Positions 9,798 to 17,689 of a DNA stretch of 64,000 bases are shown in pieces (the stretch's first letter is position 1; the number at the start of each line of letters is the position of its first letter). Source of the stretch: Spirochaetota bacterium (GTDB lineage Bacteria; Spirochaetota; Brachyspiria; Brachyspirales; JACRPF01); the NCBI GenBank assembly GCA_016214035.1, contig JACRPF010000004.1, positions 270,322-334,321 of the forward strand, read 5' to 3'. The notes under the pieces are model-generated. The model saw only the letters and a list, made by a program, of their open reading frames with translations, was not told the DNA's origin and made no database searches. The position numbers and the translations under genes were made by a program.

Positions 9798-10267
9798 GTT
9801 GCATGATCCACATTCACACAATCAATCCCACAGCCCCACACAACCGGGGAATCGGTTCGGGCGGGCGGTCGGGGAATTCGTTCGGCGCTCGATCAAGAAA
9901 GCCGTCTGCTCGGACCGGGGCTGCTGAAGAATGGGATCGTGCAGGTGGCGAACGGGGTGCAGCAAGCTTCATCGGACATGCATCGCCGGACACATTGTCC
10001 TGTCAAGGCATGGTGTAAATTGTCAGAATCAGGATAGTCAGGATGAACGGGATAGACGGGATGTCTTTTCCCCTTAATCCTGCTCATCCTTTTATCCTGG
10101 ATATCCCGCTGTTTAGACTTTTCCCATGCATGTGCCGGTAAATGGATAATATGTCGCGTGCAGCAATTGCACGTCATTTGAATGAAAATGTATTTAACGC
10201 AGTGGTAATGTTACATTAAACTGTTTGCAATAATACGCGACGTAAAAGCAAAATACTTCTATCCTTT
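9798..10267. other. Intergenic stretch without a convincing gene
   Basis: Between the GH29 terminator and the convergent esterase gene. Apart from the GGAT-type inverted repeat at 10029-10111 it holds no promoter, RNA or coding signal that I can support. The short open frames lack ribosome sites and recognisable products. Confidence 0.6.
10029..10111. repeat. Nonamer repeats forming a long imperfect hairpin
   Basis: The left arm contains four units of nine bases of the form (A/G)GGATNNNN: AGGATAGTC, AGGATGAAC, GGGATAGAC, GGGATGTCT. The right arm contains the complementary pattern ATCCTNNNN/ATCCCNNNN with the same spacing. The arms (10029-10065 and 10076-10111) can pair over about 35 bases with mismatches around a C-rich loop. 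From memory, similar GGAT-periodic intergenic repeats occur in unrelated environmental bacteria; their role is unknown. Confidence 0.7.
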
Positions 10268-11386
10268 TCACTTCGCCGCACGCTTCTTGCTGAACAGCCA
10301 TTCCCACACGTCTGCGGTCTTGTCACATTTGTCTGATGCATACTTCGTCACCCGCCCCGGGCTATCACCTGTGTAACTAAGCGCCGCGTGCACCACACTG
10401 TGCCCCATGTTCGCCACTTCTGTGAATTTCAAATTATGCCCGAGTTGTTTCATCCACTCAAAGGTGGTATTCCCCAGTTGGACCTGTATTTCCTTGTCTT
10501 TGCCCCCCTGGAAGGCCCACATCGGCAAGTCCTTGATCGGGGCGACGTCGGCCCACGGCCCGATCCAGCCGGCCGAGGCGATCGCGGCGGCGAAACGGTT
10601 CGGTTGCTCGACCACCGCCGTCCACGTGCCGAACCCGCCCATCGAGTGACCCTGAACGTAAACGCGATCCGTGTCGATCGGAAACTCCTTCGCCAGCGCA
10701 TCGAGCAGCAGGAACACACGGTCGAGGTTGGCAAGTTCTGGATTCTCCAGGCGTTTACTTTCTTTACCCCCTAAGAAATCTTGCCAGACCTTGGGTAGCT
10801 TCGCGCGCACCTCCTTCGTTAAATTCGTCGTCGTGCCCGGTGTCTGCCACATGCCGGGCGACTGCGGCACCACCACGAAGCATGGATGCTTGCGACGCCA
10901 CGCTTCCTCCCCATAGATCGTGCCCCATTCTCTCACGTTCTTCACGTTGTCGTCTCCGACTCCAGCCGCACCATGCAGCGAGAGAAGCATCGGATATTTC
11001 TTGTCAGGATTATTTGGTAGATCGATCGGCCTAAGCAGGCGGTATTTCACACCCTTGAACTCGCGGGCCTCAAACAGAGCGAGCACTGCAGCGTCATCTG
11101 TTCCATTACCTTCGCCGTCCGATGTTGCGGCTGGTACGTTCGTAGGAGTCTGCGCAGCATCTTTCCCGCCCTTCGTTCCTTTTGTTTTCATTGTTGAACG
11201 ATATGCTTCAGCTTCTTTCATGGTGAGGATGCCGTCACCGTCAGCATCTGCGTCGGGGTGCTGTTCAAATGCTTTTTTAAGCTTATCGTTGTTTTGGGAT
11301 GTCTGCAGAGCGGCATCCTGCGGGAAAAGCATCGTTGCGGCGGCAATGCCGATGATGACAATGCGCGCGGGAAAATTGTTCTTCAT
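10268..11386 (-). CDS. Secreted EF-hand plus alpha/beta-hydrolase esterase
   Basis: 372 residues. A signal-type N-terminus (RIVIIGIAAATMLFPQDAAL) is followed by a calcium-binding EF-hand loop (DADADGDGILTMKEAEAY, near residues 44-62), a lysine-rich linker, and an alpha/beta-hydrolase domain of the PHB-depolymerase/feruloyl-esterase type. The oxyanion segment is LSLHGAAGVGD, the nucleophile Ser is in GHSMGG and the catalytic His is probably in GHSVVH. It likely removes ester decorations from polysaccharides outside the cytoplasm. It is the last gene of a four-gene minus-strand cluster starting at 15602. Its first 85 or so residues are nearly the same, in DNA as well as protein, as those of the esterase at 14514-15602, whose catalytic domain is unrelated. 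Confidence 0.82.
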   Translation of the reverse strand: MKNNFPARIVIIGIAAATMLFPQDAALQTSQNNDKLKKAFEQHPDADADGDGILTMKEAEAYRSTMKTKGTKGGKDAAQTPTNVPAATSDGEGNGTDDAAVLALFEAREFKGVKYRLLRPIDLPNNPDKKYPMLLSLHGAAGVGDDNVKNVREWGTIYGEEAWRRKHPCFVVVPQSPGMWQTPGTTTNLTKEVRAKLPKVWQDFLGGKESKRLENPELANLDRVFLLLDALAKEFPIDTDRVYVQGHSMGGFGTWTAVVEQPNRFAAAIASAGWIGPWADVAPIKDLPMWAFQGGKDKEIQVQLGNTTFEWMKQLGHNLKFTEVANMGHSVVHAALSYTGDSPGRVTKYASDKCDKTADVWEWLFSKKRAAK

Positions 11387-11391
11387 TACGG
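11153..11391 (-). repeat. Copy 1 of a duplicated leader/EF-hand coding segment
   Basis: This segment matches 15367-15607 almost base for base, with runs of 19 or more identical bases separated by single substitutions. It covers the region just before the ATG, the signal peptide, the EF-hand and the KTKG-KGG linker. Confidence 0.88.
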
Positions 11392-11439
11392 GGCTCCTCG
11401 ATGTATTTTCTGAGTAAGAGGTTTGGTTTTCATAGGGTG

Positions 11440-13524
11440 TTATTTGGTTCGACTCTTCGTTTTTTTGCCGGACTTCACCGTTACTTTCTCCGGAACTTGA
11501 TTTGTAATGGCTTCCCGGGGTGCCTCGGCCTTCTCAAGCACGGCCTTAATTGCATCCTTATCCGCAGGCAGCAGTGAGCAAGAATAGAAAGGCATATGGT
11601 AGTACGAAGGTGAAACGGGCAACTCCAACAGGGGTTTCGTCCGGGTCTTTCCGCCGTTACCTTCCCCGTCGTGCTGTTCCCATAAAAGCGTGCTCAGCGG
11701 AACGTCTCTCTTCTTAAAAACACCGCAGGATGCCACACTTATGTTTCCCCCGTAGCTCTTGATCATTCCGCCGCTGGGGCGATCCCCGGAATGATCTCCA
11801 CCCCCAGTATCCATGAAGCAGCTGAAAATCTCCAGGTGGGAGCCCATGTGAGCCGCAAGCCAGGTTTCCGGATGTATTTCGCCGCTGTTGATGCCGAACA
11901 ACCAAACGTCGGAGTTATAGGCGTGCAACTGATCGGATACTCCGGTCATATTGAGTCCCCGGCTCCAGACCTTCTGGTTTCTGAAAATAAGCTGCGGACC
12001 GGGTTCCAATGCCTTGTTGTTTCCTACGGGATTGAAGCTCTCCAGGAAGAGATCCCCCGGCTTCTCCGCAGCGGTTTCATAGCATGTGCGGAACGGATGC
12101 CTTAGCCTGAGCTCCCGGAGAACGACGGTCTTGCTCGATTGGTTTCGAATGCCGCCATTCACATTCTTGAACGTGTCGATCGATACCATGGGCCAGCCCC
12201 CGGTTTCGATGATGAACGCATACCTCGGATCGTCATCGGCATCAAACGAGACTTCCATCTTGGAGCCGTAAATTCTCCGTACTCCGCCCCGCACGTATAT
12301 GCTCTTGTCCAACTTCACGATTCCCGTGTTGTTTCGCGAGCGATCCACACCACTGAGAATCACGATCTCCTTTCCCGATTTGTCGATGGCATTCTGGATG
12401 GCATCCGAATCGTAGACCTGCTTTTCACAGTCGACGATAACGGACTTGGACAAGTCCCATGCCAAATCGGGGGTTTCCTTGATCGGCAGATTAAGTGTCC
12501 TGTCGGGGGCACGGTCCGACAGCTTGACCCCGTCGCCAGTGTGCCATTCATCGATATAGGTGCCTCCCGCAGGCGTTCCGTTGTCGGCGACGACGGATTT
12601 AAAGCCTTTAGCCGATACGTTGCGGACGAACAAGTGGCCCGACGTATGCCTGAAATCAATGCCGCAGGAGCCGCCGGCTCTGTCGTAGCTGAAGGCGCTG
12701 TCGATGATGGCCAGATTGGTTTCATCTTCGTTGTCCACGGGCTTATCGACATTGAAGGTCTGCAGGTCCCGGATACCGATGCAGCGTTTCTGGCAATAGA
12801 TGCCGATGTGGGCATTCCGCACGATGATATGCTCAAGCAGGATGTTGCTTTTTGCAGAGCGAATGGACAGATCAAAACCGGTGGAAAAACCTACCACTTC
12901 GACATTTTTCACGAAGTGCGTTCCCCCGTAATTGCGATTGAACGCAAACCCCAGGTATCCGTTGCCGTCGGCGGATTTAAGCAGGAGATTTTCCGAGACC
13001 CCGACATTGTTCGCATGCTGGTCCAGCGCGATGACTCCGGGGTTGTTCGACCCGGTATTGATCGTCAGATCGATCACGCTTTGATGCTGAAATGTAGCGC
13101 CTCCGGGTTGGGGGGTGGCCAACACTACCGCTTTGGGATTGTTGCGATCACCGAAGCCGCTTGCTTTGTCGGCAAGTCGTATCACCGTGCCGGTCATGGA
13201 CTCTCCCTGAAAGGTCATCCATTCGTTATCGGCACCCGTAGCGCAGAGCTGGATGGTATCCGACACCCGGTAGGTGCCGTTCGGAAGGTAGACCAGCGGT
13301 GCTTTAACGACGCGGGCGGCATTGACCGCGGCTTGAATGGCGGCAGTGTCGTCGGTTGTGCCATCGCCCTTTGCGCCGTAATCCCGGACGTTGAAAACAT
13401 TCGGGATGTTCGGCAGGGGAAAGGCATGAACAATGCCTGCGGGCAAGACAAGAATATTCATGATTGCCCACATGGCGATCCAGACGCTGCGTGGTAAGGC
13501 GCCCCTTTTGAAATGGCACTTCAC
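11440..13524 (-). CDS. Secreted pectate-lyase-3 type right-handed beta-helix protein
   Basis: 694 residues. The start is GTG, overlapping the upstream stop as GTGA, which implies translational coupling. A hydrophobic export segment (WIAMWAIMNILVLPAGIVHA) is followed by FNVRDYGAKGDGTTDDTAAIQ, the hallmark N-terminus of the pectate_lyase_3/GH28-like beta-helix family. Long stretches of short strands with Asn and Ser follow, and the C-terminus is Lys-rich. Relatives include pectate lyases, polygalacturonases and phage tail-spike enzymes; which chemistry applies cannot be decided from sequence. Its position between two esterases suggests attack on an esterified uronic-acid-containing polymer. Confidence 0.82.
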   Translation of the reverse strand: MKCHFKRGALPRSVWIAMWAIMNILVLPAGIVHAFPLPNIPNVFNVRDYGAKGDGTTDDTAAIQAAVNAARVVKAPLVYLPNGTYRVSDTIQLCATGADNEWMTFQGESMTGTVIRLADKASGFGDRNNPKAVVLATPQPGGATFQHQSVIDLTINTGSNNPGVIALDQHANNVGVSENLLLKSADGNGYLGFAFNRNYGGTHFVKNVEVVGFSTGFDLSIRSAKSNILLEHIIVRNAHIGIYCQKRCIGIRDLQTFNVDKPVDNEDETNLAIIDSAFSYDRAGGSCGIDFRHTSGHLFVRNVSAKGFKSVVADNGTPAGGTYIDEWHTGDGVKLSDRAPDRTLNLPIKETPDLAWDLSKSVIVDCEKQVYDSDAIQNAIDKSGKEIVILSGVDRSRNNTGIVKLDKSIYVRGGVRRIYGSKMEVSFDADDDPRYAFIIETGGWPMVSIDTFKNVNGGIRNQSSKTVVLRELRLRHPFRTCYETAAEKPGDLFLESFNPVGNNKALEPGPQLIFRNQKVWSRGLNMTGVSDQLHAYNSDVWLFGINSGEIHPETWLAAHMGSHLEIFSCFMDTGGGDHSGDRPSGGMIKSYGGNISVASCGVFKKRDVPLSTLLWEQHDGEGNGGKTRTKPLLELPVSPSYYHMPFYSCSLLPADKDAIKAVLEKAEAPREAITNQVPEKVTVKSGKKTKSRTK

Positions 13525-14402
13525 TTTTTGATCCAGCCAAGCTCAACCAGGAAAGCATCCGCCTCGGCGAGGGTCTTGGAATAGTATTCGCCGCCATTGA
13601 AGAAGCCATGGCCTGCGCCCTCGTACGGAACCAGCTTGCACGGTCGGCCGGCTCGCTTCATCTCGCTCTCGAATGCGACAACAGAATCGTAGGGGACTGT
13701 TTTATCAGCCGTGCCATGAAGGATGAGTGTCGGCGGCGTGTGGGGACCGATGTGATGGGCCGGCGAGATTGTCTCTGCCTCAACGCCGAATCGATTGCTG
13801 CTGAGCGCGGCACTGTCTGCTTTCACTGGTGAGGGTGACCAGCCCGCAATGGGAGCGAGCGTGCAGGCGGGGTTAAAGAGGATCATGGCGTTGGGACGTT
13901 CGTCGCTGTCGAAGCCGCTAATCGTGCCGGTGGCAGCGGCGAGATGGCCCCCTGCAGAGCCTCCAGATGCGGCAATTTTTTTCGGATCAATTCCGAGTCG
14001 TTGGGCATTTCCCCTGACCCAGGCGATGGCCGCCTTGGCATCCTTCACGCATTCCATCACCTGCACATTATTCCGGGACTTCACGCGATAATCGGCGGCG
14101 ATGGCGATCATGCCTCGTTTGGCGAAATGACGCGCTTGATCTTCGAATGCGGCAGGTGAGCCCTTATTCCAACCACCGCCGAAAAAGAACACGATCGCGG
14201 GTTTCGGCACCTTGGGATCTGACTCTCCGAAGATCCAAAGGTTCAAATTGATGGAGCCGATCGTTCGGTATGTCTCGACGCGAGTGTTACTCAATTGGGG
14301 TGGATAGCCTTTGTCCTCGGCTTCATCAGACGCGTTGCGGGCGTTCCGGGCAAACGCCATCGCCGCACTGATCGTGATGATTACACATAGAGTTTTCCTC
14401 AT
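13521..14402 (-). CDS. Secreted alpha/beta-hydrolase esterase (BD-FAE/acetylxylan-esterase-like)
   Basis: 293 residues. The ATG at 14400-14402 has GAGGA six bases upstream and starts a signal peptide (MRKTLCVIITISAAMAFA). The hydrolase domain has the oxyanion segment VFFFGGGWNKG, in which the family's usual His of HGGG is Phe. The nucleophile Ser is in GGSAGGHLA, the acidic residue in LILHGTADKTVPY, and the His in GAGHGFF. Relatives deacetylate xylan or cleave feruloyl esters. It is the second gene of the minus-strand cluster and overlaps the next gene by four bases. Confidence 0.85.
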   Translation of the reverse strand: MRKTLCVIITISAAMAFARNARNASDEAEDKGYPPQLSNTRVETYRTIGSINLNLWIFGESDPKVPKPAIVFFFGGGWNKGSPAAFEDQARHFAKRGMIAIAADYRVKSRNNVQVMECVKDAKAAIAWVRGNAQRLGIDPKKIAASGGSAGGHLAAATGTISGFDSDERPNAMILFNPACTLAPIAGWSPSPVKADSAALSSNRFGVEAETISPAHHIGPHTPPTLILHGTADKTVPYDSVVAFESEMKRAGRPCKLVPYEGAGHGFFNGGEYYSKTLAEADAFLVELGWIKK

Positions 14403-14513
14403 AGGATTTTCCTCATGGTTCAATTTTTTTTACAGAATCTTTCACCGATTCGCTGCCCGACGCGCACCCACTGTCTTTTTCTCCCTCGAAGGCTGCCCAT
14501 TCGGATCGCGACC

Positions 14514-15602
14514 CTACCGTTTCATGCCGAAGGAACGCAGGATGAAGTCAAACGCGGCATTTTTGGGCGCAGGTTTTGAACTGTAGTAGAAATGACATTC
14601 AATTCCGAGTGCGTCATATTCCTTCTTGAACAGCTCACCGAATTTCGGATGATGAATAAACCCCCCCGGGCCCGTGCCTTCGGGAAGCGGCGTCGCGCTC
14701 AGATCGTTCTTTTCATAATCAAAGAAGATCGGCGGGTCATCCTTGCTCACGAAGTTGATTGCCGATGCCTCATGCCCAAGCTTTTTTACTTTATCAGAAG
14801 TAAGTTCTGCCTCTGACGCGACTCCGAAAAACGCGAGCGTCGAGGGAAAAAGCGTGGTGCCGTTATAAATATGTTTCCGAACCATTTCAAGATCGTTGAA
14901 GGTCTGTGCTTTATAAGCGAGAACAAACGAAAGACGCGTGGATTCCCGCGCCACGGGATCTTTCGCGTTCGGGTCTGCAAAATCATCATGCGTTGCAAGC
15001 CAGACAGAGAGATTCGCGCCCGCGGAACTGCCGGTGGCTCCAATTCGTTTGGGGTCGATGTTCCACGCTTCTGCCTTTGATCGCAGGTACTGCACCACGC
15101 GCGCGCCATCGAGCATCGGTGCGGGGAAAGGATCGGTTGTCACGTAACGGTAACTCATCGTTGCGACAGATATGCCTGCATCAAGGCACTGTTTGACCAG
15201 CGGGTCATTGTAGTAAATCGACTTGTCGCCGCCGACAAATCCATGGCCGTGTATGCAGAGGAGCACCGGGGCGGGGGTTGACGATTTTGCTTTCCAGAAA
15301 TCGAAGACTTGCCGCTCGTGAGTTCCGTATTTCACATTTGCTGCGGTGAGCGGGATCGCAGGAGTCTGAGCAGCATTTTTTCCGCCCTTCGCTCCTTTTG
15401 TTTTCATTGTTGAACGAAATGCTTCAGCTTCTTTCATGGTGAGTATGCCGTCGCCGTCAACATCTGCGTCGGGGTACTGTTCGAATGCTTTTTTGAGCTT
15501 ATCGTTGTTTTGGGATGTCTGTAGAGCGGCATCCTGCGGGAGAAGCATCGCTGCGGCGGCAATGCCGATTATGACGCTGCATACAAAAAATTTGGTTTTC
15601 AT
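14514..15602 (-). CDS. Secreted EF-hand plus alpha/beta-hydrolase (HSL-like) esterase
   Basis: 362 residues. The start has AAGGAG seven bases upstream. Residues 1-85 are the same export signal, EF-hand (PDADVDGDGILTMKEAEAF) and KTKG linker as in the gene at 10268-11386. The catalytic domain is a different alpha/beta-hydrolase: oxyanion HGHGFVGGDK and nucleophile Ser in GATGSSAGANLS, near a BD-FAE or hormone-sensitive-lipase-like family. A catalytic His is not obvious near the C-terminus (CHFYYSSKPAPKNAAF). It is the first gene of the cluster, behind a promoter at 15752-15780, and divergent from the GntR/LacI-type regulator, which probably controls it. Confidence 0.8.
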   Translation of the reverse strand: MKTKFFVCSVIIGIAAAAMLLPQDAALQTSQNNDKLKKAFEQYPDADVDGDGILTMKEAEAFRSTMKTKGAKGGKNAAQTPAIPLTAANVKYGTHERQVFDFWKAKSSTPAPVLLCIHGHGFVGGDKSIYYNDPLVKQCLDAGISVATMSYRYVTTDPFPAPMLDGARVVQYLRSKAEAWNIDPKRIGATGSSAGANLSVWLATHDDFADPNAKDPVARESTRLSFVLAYKAQTFNDLEMVRKHIYNGTTLFPSTLAFFGVASEAELTSDKVKKLGHEASAINFVSKDDPPIFFDYEKNDLSATPLPEGTGPGGFIHHPKFGELFKKEYDALGIECHFYYSSKPAPKNAAFDFILRSFGMKR

Positions 15603-15607
15603 TACGG
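15367..15607 (-). repeat. Copy 2 of the duplicated leader/EF-hand coding segment
   Basis: Partner of 11153-11391. The similarity ends abruptly after the KGGKNAAQTP codons, where the catalytic domains begin. Confidence 0.88.
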
Positions 15608-15751
15608 GACTCCTTGTGTTGCAATGTTTTTAGGAAAAGTTAATTCGGGTCTCAGTTTGGTTGATGTATTTGCAGAAGGATAATGGGTTTCATTTGAAAT
15701 CTTTAAAACGGTATTTTTTAGGTACATTATAAACCGTCCTATGATGCTTAT

Positions 15752-15780
15752 AATATAATCAATAACAAACATAACGTCAA
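15752..15780 (-). promoter_or_regulatory. Sigma-70 promoter of the esterase/pectate-lyase cluster
   Basis: On the minus strand: -35 TTGACG (15775-15780), 17-base spacer, -10 TATATT (15752-15757). The predicted leader is about 140 bases. A perfect palindrome TGAACTGTTCA lies just upstream at 15789-15799. Confidence 0.6.
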
Positions 15781-15788
15781 GTAATAAG

Positions 15789-15799
15789 TGAACTGTTCA
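15789..15799. promoter_or_regulatory. Candidate operator palindrome
   Basis: TGAAC-T-GTTCA is a perfect inverted repeat nine bases upstream of the -35 box of the esterase cluster. It could bind the regulator encoded at 16091. This is inference from position and symmetry only. Confidence 0.35.
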
Positions 15800-16049
15800 G
15801 TGAAAATACCGGTGATGCGGGAGTCCTAAGTTCGGCATTATGTGTACCGATTTGGACTGCGGTGATAAAGTATATTTTGGCGTTTTCCTTAAAAAAAAGC
15901 TTCAGAAATTGCTCATATGCCTGTGGGCTGATGGAATCACAGCTGCTTATCAACTGATATTGACGATATAAACGGGATCGGTATCATGCGGCCATGGCGA
16001 TGATCTACGATAGTATCGACGAAAAAAAAAAACTCTTATCCATTTTTAC

Positions 16050-16078
16050 TTGACTTTTCAAGATATACCGGTTATATT
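16050..16078 (+). promoter_or_regulatory. Sigma-70 promoter giving a very short leader
   Basis: -35 TTGACT (16050-16055), 17-base spacer, -10 TATATT (16073-16078). The ATG is 12 bases after the -10 box, so the predicted leader is about five bases. The -35 box is covered by the dyad CTTGA-CTTT-TCAAG. Confidence 0.65.
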
Positions 16079-16090
16079 AATCATCATAGG

Positions 16091-17194
16091 ATGCATAAAA
16101 AAAAATCAACCGAATCAGATTTGCCGACGTATATCCGGATTTCAAATGAAATCCGTGAGAAATACATCCGCCATGCGTCTGCAGAGGAGATGCTTCCTTC
16201 CATAGTGGCGCTCGCAGAAGAGTTCTCGGTGAGCAAGGCCACTGCTGAACGTGCGGTTAAACTTCTTGCAAATGCCGGCGATCTCTATTCTCTCAATGGC
16301 AGCGGGACATATGTGCGGATGAAGCAGCAGGCGGTCGATGGAACCGCACTTTCACGAATTTGTGTCCTTGCGCCAATCAATTTTCATGACCCAGCAAACT
16401 GGTATTCGAATGCACTTTTCCGCGGCATCTCTGAGCGCGCCATGTCGCTTGGAATATCAATGCAGATCGTCGCAGGAAAAAAGAAAGCAGTCATGCAGGA
16501 GATAGCATCCGGAGGAATGCTTCAGTCTGAGTCGTGCGGATTCATCGTGCTTATTTCGGTGAAGGAGAATGCCGATCCGCTTATTGATACGCTCAATGAG
16601 TTTCAGCGACGTATTGTTCTTGTTGAAAGCACCGCGTATAAATCGAAGGTACTCACTGCGTCTGTAGATAACCGTACAGGGATCATTAATGCATGTAAAC
16701 ATCTCAAGTCGCTCTCGCGGACAAAAACAATTTTCATCGGTTCGTCAGCGGAATCAGGCGGGTTAATGCAGCGGAAAAATGCATTCATCGAAGCGTTCAG
16801 GAACACCGGCATAACCGCTCAAGACGAACGGATTATCCTTTCTGGGGTGAATGATTTCAGCCCGGATATCCGGCGCGGATATTTATTGATGGACGGATAC
16901 AGTAAAGCGCGTGGATTTTCTTTTGACAGCATCATCGCTGCTAATGACGGATTTGCTGCAGGGTGCATTCTCTCACTGAAAGAACGCGGTGTAAAGATTC
17001 CAGAGGACGTCGCTGTTATCGGGTTTGATGATCAGACGCGGCTTACCGAAGGGTTTGTACCAAGCATCACCTCGGTTCGCTTTGATGCGGTTGAACTTGG
17101 CCGCAAAGCGGTACGAACACTGGTTACCGGAATAGAGGAGAATATGATTCCAACTGAATTAATCTGCCGTGAGAGCGCGCCAAAGATAATTTGA
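16091..17194 (+). CDS. GntR-type HTH fused to LacI-type sugar-binding regulator
   Basis: 367 residues. Residues 15-80 form a GntR winged helix (LPSIVALAEEFSVSKATAERAVKLL) with the wing segment LNGSGTYVR. Residues 90-367 are a periplasmic-binding-protein-like ligand domain of LacI type (Peripla_BP_3), including SIIAANDGFAAGCILSLKERGVKIPEDVAVIGFDD and SITSVRFDAVELGRKA. Such AraR-like hybrids are usually repressors released by a sugar. It is divergent from the esterase/pectate-lyase cluster at 10268-15602 and probably controls it. The ATG lies only 12 bases from the -10 box and has no clear ribosome site. The dyad over its own -35 suggests autoregulation. Confidence 0.9.
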   Translation: MHKKKSTESDLPTYIRISNEIREKYIRHASAEEMLPSIVALAEEFSVSKATAERAVKLLANAGDLYSLNGSGTYVRMKQQAVDGTALSRICVLAPINFHDPANWYSNALFRGISERAMSLGISMQIVAGKKKAVMQEIASGGMLQSESCGFIVLISVKENADPLIDTLNEFQRRIVLVESTAYKSKVLTASVDNRTGIINACKHLKSLSRTKTIFIGSSAESGGLMQRKNAFIEAFRNTGITAQDERIILSGVNDFSPDIRRGYLLMDGYSKARGFSFDSIIAANDGFAAGCILSLKERGVKIPEDVAVIGFDDQTRLTEGFVPSITSVRFDAVELGRKAVRTLVTGIEENMIPTELICRESAPKII

Positions 17195-17689
17195 AATCGG
17201 TAAGAGATAGCGAATGAAACGAAAGACGATTATGTGCCGGTAAGGTGTGATATACAGCAATCATCACCGACGCAACGCACCTGACACTCAGATACTTTTC
17301 TATATAATGAGCGCACGAAGTGAGGGGAAAAATGTCTTTTGAGAAAGATATTTTTTGCCAACGCAGCATGCGAATGATCCTCTCCGGCCAACCGGTCGCA
17401 CACCGGCGTTCGAGCGATAGAGTGCAACAACCAGAATATACTCTACCATTATCCACATTACACCTCGCGTGAGGGCGAAGGGAAGAAATGTCTTTCTGAG
17501 CACCGTGCCTGCTATGTAGAAAGCAATAATCTATGTCATCAGGAATAATCCCGGTCCTGCATCAGAGCGGCACGATGCCGCGAATGCGACGAATCTGTCC
17601 AAGGAAGGACAGCTGAGTCGCGCATGGTGCGAAGAAAGACATTTCTTCTCGAGCTACTAACGCGTGCCTCCGGCCCGCTCGGCCCATCA
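17195..17689. repeat. Gene-free region with two copies of a repeat-plus-hairpin unit
   Basis: No gene is supported in these 495 bases. The segment AAAAATGTCTTTTGAG near 17328 recurs as AGAAATGTCTTTCTGAG near 17485, and again inverted near 17632-17650. Each direct copy is followed by a five-base-arm, five-base-loop hairpin: CCGGT-CGCAC-ACCGG at 17391-17405 followed by CGAGCGATAG, and GCGGC-ACGAT-GCCGC near 17554-17568 followed by GAATGCGAC. These resemble the hairpins at 30161 and 51307. The region may be a small tandem of structured repeats. Hairpin coordinates were counted by eye. Confidence 0.5.

Larger units (their letters stand above)
15603..16090. other. Divergent regulatory region between esterase cluster and regulator
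   Basis: 488 bases, A+T-rich, without a gene. It holds the promoter at 15752-15780, the palindrome at 15789-15799, an A-tract near 16022-16032 and the regulator promoter at 16050-16078. I see nothing else in 15800-16020. Confidence 0.7.

Noticed and set aside
10029-10111. CRISPR array
   Set aside because: The units are nine bases with no spacers, and they form an inverted structure; no cas genes are present.
12139-13497. A 452-codon open frame on the plus strand, antisense to the pectate-lyase-fold gene
   Set aside because: It has no ribosome site, no family similarity and irregular composition, while the opposite strand has a signal peptide and a clear domain.
17230-17456. Short overlapping minus-strand genes in the gap after the regulator
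   Set aside because: No ribosome sites and no recognisable products; the region is better explained by repeats.
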